Positions 58,013 through 64,000 of a stretch of 64,000 bases of DNA are shown in pieces. A program made the position numbers and the translations under genes. Origin of the DNA: Bradyrhizobium guangdongense (lineage in GTDB: Bacteria > Pseudomonadota > Alphaproteobacteria > Rhizobiales > Xanthobacteraceae); NCBI RefSeq assembly GCF_004114975.1, contig NZ_CP030051.1, forward strand, positions 6,510,001 to 6,574,000. Reading direction: 5' to 3'. Below the pieces are notes generated by a model that made no database searches, was not told the DNA's origin, and worked only from the letters and a program-made list of their open reading frames with translations. Each line of letters begins with the position of its first letter. The first letter of the stretch is position 1.

Positions 58013-58705
58013 AACTGGATGCCCCGGCGATTTCCGCGCCATGCCGTCGAACGCATCGAGCAGCCTGCCGCGCCAGGCATAGACCGGATCGTCAGCCTCG
58101 AGCAGCTTGAACGGGCTCACCACGCGCGCCCATTGGAAGCCGCCGAACACGATGTAGTCGGCATAATCAGGCGCGCGGCCGCCGATGAAGGGCTGCGTCT
58201 TGAAGGTCTGGCGCAACACCTCCAGCGATTTGCGGAATGCCACCACGCCGCTGTCGCGGTTCGCCATGATCTCTTCCAGCGGCTTGCCGAAGCGCGCTTC
58301 CCGCGACTGACGGAAATAGGTGGCGTCGGGCTCGCCGAGGTTGTTCGGAATGTCGGCGATGATGAGCGGAAAGATGCCGCCGACGATGGCGATGTCGCCC
58401 CAGGCGTTGATCATGCGCGCCATGGCGCGGCCGCCCTCGCCGCCGAACAGCGAGGGCCGATCCGGAAATTCGTCTTCGAGGTAATTCGCGATCGTCCAGG
58501 AATCGACCACCGGCTTGTCGTGATGCAGCAGCACAGGGACCTTCTCCGAGCCGTGCGGCGCGATCGTGCTCTTCTCGGTGAAACGCCAGGGCAACGATTC
58601 CGCCGAGAGCCCCTTGTGCGCCAGCGCCATCCGCGTGCGCCAGCAGAACGGGCTGAACGGGCGCGAGGCATCGGTGCCGACGAGTTCGTAGAGTTTGAGC
58701 GACAT
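58010..58705 (-). CDS. Glutathione S-transferase family protein, LigE-like
   Basis: 231 residues. The N-terminal SRPFSPFCWRTRMALAHKGL differs from the other GSTs in the window and resembles bacterial beta-etherase (LigE/LigF) and related GSTs; SEKVPVLLHHDKPVVDSWTI is the GSH site with the DS pair. The C-terminal helical domain ends at GHPV. A role in aromatic or lignin-derived ether breakdown is possible but unproven. Confidence 0.88.
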   Translation of the reverse strand: MSLKLYELVGTDASRPFSPFCWRTRMALAHKGLSAESLPWRFTEKSTIAPHGSEKVPVLLHHDKPVVDSWTIANYLEDEFPDRPSLFGGEGGRAMARMINAWGDIAIVGGIFPLIIADIPNNLGEPDATYFRQSREARFGKPLEEIMANRDSGVVAFRKSLEVLRQTFKTQPFIGGRAPDYADYIVFGGFQWARVVSPFKLLEADDPVYAWRGRLLDAFDGMARKSPGHPV

Positions 58706-58719
58706 GGTGTTGTTCCGTC

Positions 58720-58795
58720 ATTGCGAGCGCCAGCGAAGCAACCCAGACTGCCTCCGCAGTCACATTCTGGATTGCTTCGCTGGCGCTCGCAATGA
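58720..58795. repeat. Inverted repeat of the 'GTCATTGC-AGCG' type
   Basis: Arms CGTCATTGCGAGCGCCAGCG and CGCTGGCGCTCGCAATGACG are exactly complementary, with CAGACTGCCTCCGCAGTC between. A longer-armed copy of the element at 44889-44965. Confidence 0.85.
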
Positions 58796-58822
58796 CGATG
58801 TCGAGGCAGAAGCGCCCTGCGT

Positions 58823-59053
58823 CTACCGCCCGTTGGTGCGCAGCAGCTTCTCGCCCGCTTCCGTCACCGCGATGACGAGGCCGATGCCGGGCAGCGTCTC
58901 GCGGGCGACGAAGCCGCGGTCGGCGGCGTCTTCCCAGATGGTGAGGCGCGGGCACGAGGTTTTCCAGGTCGCGATCACCTCGGCATAGGCGCGCGGCTCG
59001 CGCGCGACCCATTCGACGAAGTCCAGCACCAGCGGGTCGGCCTGACTGCTCAT
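58823..59053 (-). CDS. Small hypothetical protein coupled to a TSUP permease
   Basis: 76 residues. It reads like a small winged-helix protein (VLDFVEWVAREPRAYAEVIATWKTSCPRLTIWEDAADRGFV, then LVIAVTEAGEKLL), the final TEAGEKLL being reminiscent of MarR or PadR wings. Its ATG overlaps the stop of the permease gene (ATGA), so translation is coupled. No effector region is present. Confidence 0.7.
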   Translation of the reverse strand: MSSQADPLVLDFVEWVAREPRAYAEVIATWKTSCPRLTIWEDAADRGFVARETLPGIGLVIAVTEAGEKLLRTNGR

Positions 59054-59817
59054 TGCAAACCTCCCTTGTCGATGGCGGCGAGCACCGGCGTGCGAACCAA
59101 GAGCCAGCCGCCATAGGCGATGTAGTAACAGGCGATGGTGGTGATCAGCTTGTACGACCAGGTGACGAATTGCTGGTCGGTCATGGCTTCGAGCAGGCGC
59201 CGCGCCAGCGTGGTGCCGAGCATCGAGGCGAGGATCGCGACGCCGGCGAGCACGGGATCGAGGCTCGCCGCCTGGTCGATGATGCCGCCGAAATAGATCA
59301 GCTTGGTGAAATGGCTGACGACCTGGCACATCGACTTCGTCGCCACCTTCTCGCGCCGGCCGAAATTGCCGCCGAGGAAGAACGTGTCGAGCAGCGGACC
59401 GGAGACGCCGGTCATCAGCATCAAGCCCATGCAGATCGTGCCGTAGACGGTGCCCTGCCAAAGGCTGTCAGGGTCGGGCTTGATGTTGGTCGGCAGCAGC
59501 CGGGCCATGAACGGCGTGGCGCCCAGCATCAACAGCGCGATCGGCTTGTCAGGCACGTAGCGGGTGACCGACCAGGCCGCGAGCGCGATCGCCGCGCCGA
59601 CCAGATAGTTCGCCACCGCCCGCCAGCGGATATGCTGGCGCCAGAGCAAGGCACGCCAGCCATTCGAGGCCATCTGCGTGATCGCATGCAGCACCATCGC
59701 GGTCGGCAGCGGCATCAGCGCCAGCAGCACGCCGATCAGGATCAGCCCGCCCGCCATGCCGAACAGCCCCGACAGGAACGCGGTGGCCACCATCAGCAAT
59801 CCGAGGGCAGCGATCAT
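59050..59817 (-). CDS. TSUP (TauE/SafE) family permease
   Basis: 255 residues from the ATG at 59817; seven to eight membrane helices in two repeats. The first repeat has FLSGLFGMAGGLILIGVLL, the second VSGPLLDTFFLGGNFGRREKVATKS. TSUP carriers export sulfite, sulfoacetate or other small anions. A LysR gene divergent at 59976 is the probable regulator. Confidence 0.88.
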   Translation of the reverse strand: MIAALGLLMVATAFLSGLFGMAGGLILIGVLLALMPLPTAMVLHAITQMASNGWRALLWRQHIRWRAVANYLVGAAIALAAWSVTRYVPDKPIALLMLGATPFMARLLPTNIKPDPDSLWQGTVYGTICMGLMLMTGVSGPLLDTFFLGGNFGRREKVATKSMCQVVSHFTKLIYFGGIIDQAASLDPVLAGVAILASMLGTTLARRLLEAMTDQQFVTWSYKLITTIACYYIAYGGWLLVRTPVLAAIDKGGLQ

Positions 59818-59975
59818 GATGGGCGTCAAGGGACGGTTCTCCTGTTCGGCAGCTAGGGACGCTTGATTCCCTCGTCTCCGCAAGCGGGGAGAGGCGAAGG
59901 AGAAGGTGCCTCGCTTGCGCCTGCTTCGCAAACTGAGTTATCTTGCCCTGGCATCAGCTTTCCTGAGGGTAGACT

Positions 59976-60890
59976 TTGCGCCGCCTGCTCTTTCTCAACG
60001 GCATCAAGGCATTCGAGGCGGCGGCGCGGACCGGCAGCTTTGCTGGGGCCGGCGTCGAGCTGAGCGTGTCGGCGGCCGCCGTCAGCCGCATGGTGCATCT
60101 CCTGGAGGAGCGGCTCGGCGTCGCGCTGTTCGAGCGCAAGGCCAACAGGCTGGTGCTGACACAGGCGGGCCGCGCCTATCAGAGCGGCCTGACGCCGATC
60201 TTCGATGCGCTCGCCAGCCTCACCGCGCAGGTGACGGCGCCCGCGAGCGTGCGCGTGCTCACCATCGGCGTCGGACATACGTTTGCGATGCGCTGGCTGA
60301 TCCCGCGCCTGTCGGAGTTTCGCAGCGAGGAGCCCGACATCGAGGTGCGCTTCACCACCGGCGGCGCGTCGGTGCCGTTCGGCGAGGACTGGAGCTGCGG
60401 CATCAAGCTCGGCACCGGCGACTGGCCGGGGCTCGTCGCCGAACCCCTGTTCGCCGGTGATTTGACGCCGGTCTGCGTGCCCCGCCTCGCCACGTCATTG
60501 AAGCGCCCGGCCGACCTCAAAGGTCCCAGCCTGATCCGCGTGGAACATTCGCCGGAGGACTGGCCGCTCTGGCTGAGGGCCGCGAACCTGCCCCGCATCA
60601 ATCCGCGCGGGCCGGAGTTCCAGTTCTACGGCCAGGCACTCCAGGCCGCCGTCGACGGGCTCGGCATCGCCATGGGCATCCGGCCCTATATCGACGACGA
60701 TCTCGCCGCCGGCCGGCTCGTCGCACCGTTCGACCTTTCCGTTCCCAAGGGGATGCGCTGGTACCTGCTCTACCGCAGCTTCCAGACCGAACAGCGCGAC
60801 TTCGCCGCGTTCCGCCGCTGGATCATGCGGGCGGCCGCGGAACCCGCGGCCCGTCCGCGCCGATCCGGACGCAGCACTGTGCGGAACTGA
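59976..60890 (+). CDS. LysR-family regulator (GcvA-like)
   Basis: 304 residues, TTG start preceded by GAGGGTAGAC. HTH LNGIKAFEAAARTGSFAGAG, then LSVSAAAVSRMVHLLEERLG, and an effector domain with RWLIPRLSEFRSEEPDIEVRF; this is the GcvA/AmpR subgroup. It is divergent from the TSUP permease with 158 bp between, which fits local regulation of that transporter. The C-terminus is long and Arg-rich. Confidence 0.9.
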   Translation: MRRLLFLNGIKAFEAAARTGSFAGAGVELSVSAAAVSRMVHLLEERLGVALFERKANRLVLTQAGRAYQSGLTPIFDALASLTAQVTAPASVRVLTIGVGHTFAMRWLIPRLSEFRSEEPDIEVRFTTGGASVPFGEDWSCGIKLGTGDWPGLVAEPLFAGDLTPVCVPRLATSLKRPADLKGPSLIRVEHSPEDWPLWLRAANLPRINPRGPEFQFYGQALQAAVDGLGIAMGIRPYIDDDLAAGRLVAPFDLSVPKGMRWYLLYRSFQTEQRDFAAFRRWIMRAAAEPAARPRRSGRSTVRN

Positions 60891-60999
60891 TCTCAACCGT
60901 TCGGCTGAAAAAGCCGGGCGCTTGTGAACCGCTTCACAGTCCCAAACCCGCAACCGTGCTCCTCTAACCCTCCGACACGAGCGCATTTGGGGACTACCA

Positions 61000-61227
61000 A
61001 TGACGACCCTTTACGATGGCTTTGACATCGAATCCTTCGAAGCTGGCAAGGGACTGTGGCACGCCCGGATCAGGCGCGCCGATTTGAGCCCGGTCGCCAT
61101 CGACGGCGTGCTGTTTCCGACCATGGAAGTCGGCTTCGCCTGGCCCGATCCGGACGCGGCGATCGCCGACGCCAAGCATCACATCGACCGGTTCCGCCGG
61201 CACGCGGACGACAGCGACGACGAATAG
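61000..61227 (+). CDS. Small hypothetical protein
   Basis: 75 residues, ATG preceded by GGGGACT. FDIESFEAGKGLWHARIRRAD and GVLFPTMEVGFAWPDPDAAIADAKHHIDRF suggest a small alpha/beta domain, ending in an acidic tail. It resembles short unnamed rhizobial proteins; no function known. The zinc-ribbon-like gene follows 55 bp downstream, perhaps in one transcript. Confidence 0.65.
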   Translation: MTTLYDGFDIESFEAGKGLWHARIRRADLSPVAIDGVLFPTMEVGFAWPDPDAAIADAKHHIDRFRRHADDSDDE

Positions 61228-61282
61228 ACTCCGCGAGAGAGGACTGAGCGACAGCGCGGCATAACAGGGGGGACACCTGACC

Positions 61283-61513
61283 ATGTCGGTCATCAACTAC
61301 GAAGACGCTGCGCAGCCGAGAATCTATTCCCGCGAGGTGCTGGCAATATGCCCGGAATGCGACGGCGATCTCACGGTGCTCCGTGTGATCGGCGGCCGCG
61401 CCGGGTGCGAGTACTGGACCATGCGCTGCACCGATTGCGGCGGGATTCATCTCGACATCCTCGAGCCGCGCCTGACAGTCGTGGACGGCGACGGACCGCT
61501 GCCGGCGGCGTGA
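61283..61513 (+). CDS. Small zinc-ribbon-like protein
   Basis: 76 residues with CPEC (23-26) and CTDC (49-52), a CxxC-22-CxxC zinc ribbon of two beta strands, followed by HLDILEPRLTVVDGDG. The start follows AGGGGGGACACC. Small ribbons of this kind can be transcription accessory or metal-handling proteins; this one is unassigned. Confidence 0.7.
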   Translation: MSVINYEDAAQPRIYSREVLAICPECDGDLTVLRVIGGRAGCEYWTMRCTDCGGIHLDILEPRLTVVDGDGPLPAA

Positions 61514-61606
61514 CCGCGGGGCCTGCTGCCAACCTGCTGTCAGCAGCCTGCGCGGAGACGGCTATTCGCCCTTTTCTGAGGGGCGGACTCGTCCCATATT
61601 CGCCTC

Positions 61607-64000
61607 ATGGCGAAGAAAGCTGCTCCCCCAAAATCCCCCAAAACCAAGGCACCGAATTCAAAGGCACATCGGCCTGATGTGCAGCCGATCGGGCCGGCGC
61701 TGGCCGAACTGCTGAATCCCGCGATCAACCGCGGCGATGCCGGGCTGGGATCGGGCACCGGGCTGCAGCCGCCGCCGGACAATTCGCGCGACCGCCGCGC
61801 AGGAGGCGAAGCTGCCGCGCACCGGGCGCGCGCCTCGACGCCGAAGGAGTTTCCGCAGGATGCGACACGGCCGATGCCGCTGCGGCCCAATCCGCAGCCG
61901 GTGGGGGCACGGGCTTCGACCGAGGGCTTCGAGGAGGCCCCTCAGGCCAATTACGGCACGGCTGCCACGATCCCGACGCTCGATCCGGAACTGGCGCGGC
62001 AGCTCGGCCTTCCCACCGAGGAGGACGATGCCGAGGCGCTGGCGCGCCCGCCGCGCAGCAAGATGGAGGCGCTCGGCGTCAAAGCGACGGCCGACGCACT
62101 GGAATCCCTGATCCGCGAGGGCCGCCCCGAGTTCCGCAAGGGCGACGGCTCGATGAAGGTGTGGACGCCGCACCGGCCGCCGCGCCCGGAAAAGTCCGAA
62201 GGCGGCGTGCGCTTCGAGATCAAGTCCGAATACCAGCCGCGCGGCGACCAGCCGACCGCGATCAAGGAGCTGGTCGAGGGCATCGAGCGCAACGACCGTT
62301 CGCAGGTGCTGCTCGGCGTCACCGGCTCCGGCAAGACCTACACCATGGCCAAGGTGATCGAGGCGACGCAGCGCCCGGCGCTGATCCTCGCGCCGAACAA
62401 GACGCTGGCCGCCCAGCTCTATGGCGAGTTCAAGAACTTCTTCCCCGACAACGCCGTCGAGTACTTCGTCAGCTATTACGACTATTACCAGCCGGAAGCC
62501 TACGTTCCGCGCACCGACACCTACATCGAGAAGGATTCGTCGATCAACGAGCAAATCGACCGCATGCGCCACTCGGCGACGCGCGCGCTGCTCGAACGCG
62601 ACGACGTCATCATCGTCGCCTCGGTATCCTGCATCTACGGTATCGGCTCGGTCGAGACCTATACCGCGATGACCTTCGCGCTGAAGAAGGGCGAGCGCAT
62701 CGACCAGCGCCAGCTCATCGCCGATCTCGTCGCGCTGCAGTACAAGCGCACCCAGGCCGATTTCACCCGCGGCACCTTCCGCGTCCGCGGCGACGTCATC
62801 GACATCTTCCCGGCGCACTATGAAGACCGCGCCTGGCGCGTGAATTTGTTCGGCGACACCATCGAGAACATCGAGGAGTTCGATCCGCTCACCGGCCACA
62901 AGCAGGACGAGCTCGAATTCATCAAGATGTACGCCAACTCGCACTACGTGACGCCGCGGCCGACGCTGGTGCAGGCGATCAAGTCGATCAAATCGGAATT
63001 GAAGCTGCGGCTCGACCAGCTCAACAACCAGGGGCGCCTGCTGGAGGCACAGCGGCTGGAGCAGCGAACCACCTTCGACCTCGAGATGATGGAGGCGACG
63101 GGCAGCTGCGCCGGCATCGAGAACTATTCGCGCTATCTCACCGGGCGCCGCCCCGGCGAGCCGCCGCCGACGCTGTTCGAATACGTCCCCGACAATGCGC
63201 TGATCTTCGCCGACGAAAGCCACGTCACCATTCCGCAGATCGGCGCCATGTTCCGCGGCGACTTCCGCCGCAAGGCAACGCTGGCCGAATACGGCTTCCG
63301 CCTGCCCTCCTGCATGGACAACCGCCCCTTGCGTTTCGAGGAGTGGGACATGATGCGGCCGCAGACGATCGCGGTGTCGGCGACGCCGGGTGGATGGGAG
63401 CTCAACGAGAGCGGCGGCGTGTTCGTCGAGCAGGTCATTCGCCCCACAGGCCTGATCGATCCGCCCGTCGACATCCGCCCGGCCCGCACCCAGGTCGACG
63501 ATCTCGTCGGCGAGGTGCGCGCCACGGCGCAGGCCGGCTATCGCTCGCTGATCACGGTGCTCACCAAGCGCATGGCGGAGGATCTCACCGAATACCTGCA
63601 TGAGCAGGGGATTCGCGTCCGCTACATGCACTCTGATATCGACACGATCGAGCGCATCGAGATCATCCGGGATCTTCGGCTCGGCGCGTTCGACGCGCTG
63701 GTCGGCATCAACCTGCTGCGCGAAGGCCTCGACATTCCCGAATGCGCCCTCGTCGCGATCCTCGACGCCGACAAGGAAGGTTTTCTGCGCAGCGAGACTT
63801 CGCTGATCCAGACCATCGGCCGCGCCGCGCGCAACGTCGACGGCAAGGTGATCCTCTATGCCGACCAGATGACCGGCTCGATGGAGCGCGCCATCGCCGA
63901 GACAAACCGCCGCCGCGAGAAGCAGGTCGAGTACAACACCGCCAACGGCATCACGCCTGAGAGCGTGAAGAAGCATATCGGCGACATCCTCAACTCCGTC
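61607..64000 (+). CDS. uvrB: Excinuclease ABC subunit UvrB, 3' partial
   Basis: DNA damage recognition and loading helicase of nucleotide excision repair. The frame runs open to the window edge (798 codons). The UvrB core begins only at about residue 205 ([16 protein letters not shown]), with Walker [11 protein letters not shown], the beta-hairpin [11 protein letters not shown], the DESHVT box and [14 protein letters not shown] motif VSATPG near residue 590. It is preceded by ~200 residues of Pro/Ala-rich, charged and probably disordered sequence starting [12 protein letters not shown]. The ATG at 61607 is the first in frame. About 170-190 residues with the C-terminal UVR domain probably lie beyond the edge. 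Confidence 0.95.
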   Translation, partial: MAKKAAPPKSPKTKAPNSKAHRPDVQPIGPALAELLNPAINRGDAGLGSGTGLQPPPDNSRDRRAGGEAAAHRARASTPKEFPQDATRPMPLRPNPQPVGARASTEGFEEAPQANYGTAATIPTLDPELARQLGLPTEEDDAEALARPPRSKMEALGVKATADALESLIREGRPEFRKGDGSMKVWTPHRPPRPEKSEGGVRFEIKSEYQPRGDQPTAIKELVEGIERNDRSQVLLGVTGSGKTYTMAKVIEATQRPALILAPNKTLAAQLYGEFKNFFPDNAVEYFVSYYDYYQPEAYVPRTDTYIEKDSSINEQIDRMRHSATRALLERDDVIIVASVSCIYGIGSVETYTAMTFALKKGERIDQRQLIADLVALQYKRTQADFTRGTFRVRGDVIDIFPAHYEDRAWRVNLFGDTIENIEEFDPLTGHKQDELEFIKMYANSHYVTPRPTLVQAIKSIKSELKLRLDQLNNQGRLLEAQRLEQRTTFDLEMMEATGSCAGIENYSRYLTGRRPGEPPPTLFEYVPDNALIFADESHVTIPQIGAMFRGDFRRKATLAEYGFRLPSCMDNRPLRFEEWDMMRPQTIAVSATPGGWELNESGGVFVEQVIRPTGLIDPPVDIRPARTQVDDLVGEVRATAQAGYRSLITVLTKRMAEDLTEYLHEQGIRVRYMHSDIDTIERIEIIRDLRLGAFDALVGINLLREGLDIPECALVAILDADKEGFLRSETSLIQTIGRAARNVDGKVILYADQMTGSMERAIAETNRRREKQVEYNTANGITPESVKKHIGDILNSV

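Noticed and set aside
61658..63976. A 772-codon minus-strand frame opposite uvrB
   Set aside because: It is antisense to UvrB motifs and has the composition of a GC-skewed shadow frame.

Overview
The window is about 64 kb of GC-rich chromosome from an alphaproteobacterium, most likely Bradyrhizobium or a close relative in the Nitrobacteraceae. Supporting signs are the lrp / trxB / LsrB-type regulator / sRNA order known from rhizobia, a tRNA-His that lacks the extra 5' G and carries A73, many copies of short GC-rich palindromes of the kind that litter Bradyrhizobium genomes, and several small proteins with a rhizobial look. All assignments come from reading the sequence and protein motifs; no database search was run.

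Layout. 1-3.9 kb: 3' part of carB, then greA. 4.0-6.5 kb: an exported carbohydrate-active cluster with a frameshifted GH16 remnant, a TIM-barrel glycosidase and an intact GH16 enzyme. 6.5-9.5 kb: lrp, trxB, an LsrB/VtlR-type LysR regulator and two candidate sRNAs, the first AbcR (alpha-r15)-like. 9.6-15.3 kb: a DapA-family lyase, two tiny membrane proteins, an orphan ParA ATPase, a secreted Cys-rich protein, and a CoA-transferase / CitE-type lyase / AEC transporter operon whose last gene is cut off by an IS21-family element (15302-17780). 17.8-21.1 kb: a decayed integrative element with a truncated secreted gene, four small minus-strand ORFs and a tyrosine integrase carrying an in-frame amber codon, abutting tRNA-His.

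21.5-41 kb: phasin, a large PdhS/DivL-clade histidine kinase with a degenerate G2 box, a chemoreceptor, a thiolase, the serine pathway pair serC-serA with a serC-type leader, a GNAT, a GST, two outer-membrane beta-barrels, a fosmidomycin-resistance-type MFS pump, glmM and an FMN lactate dehydrogenase. 41-49.5 kb: aroE, a SulP transporter with an upstream XRE regulator, an EF-G-like GTPase, a DUF992 protein and an aspartate-type aminotransferase. 50-61.5 kb: GSTs, small membrane proteins, a membrane PAS protein, an aldo-keto reductase, an ABM monooxygenase, a DUF559 nuclease-like protein, a Tat-exported DUF1501/DUF1800 pair, a TSUP permease with a divergent LysR regulator, and small Cys-rich or zinc-ribbon proteins. 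The window ends inside uvrB, which has a roughly 200-residue N-terminal extension.

Most of the window is core chromosome. The clearly accessory part is 15.3-21.1 kb. The most rewarding places for a second look are the tandem sRNA locus behind the LsrB-type regulator, the IS21/integrase/tRNA-His scar with its small-ORF cluster, the histidine kinase with the altered ATP-lid motif, and the GH16 duplication. I did not find a defence system, a CRISPR array, or anything I can call a wholly new multi-gene system.
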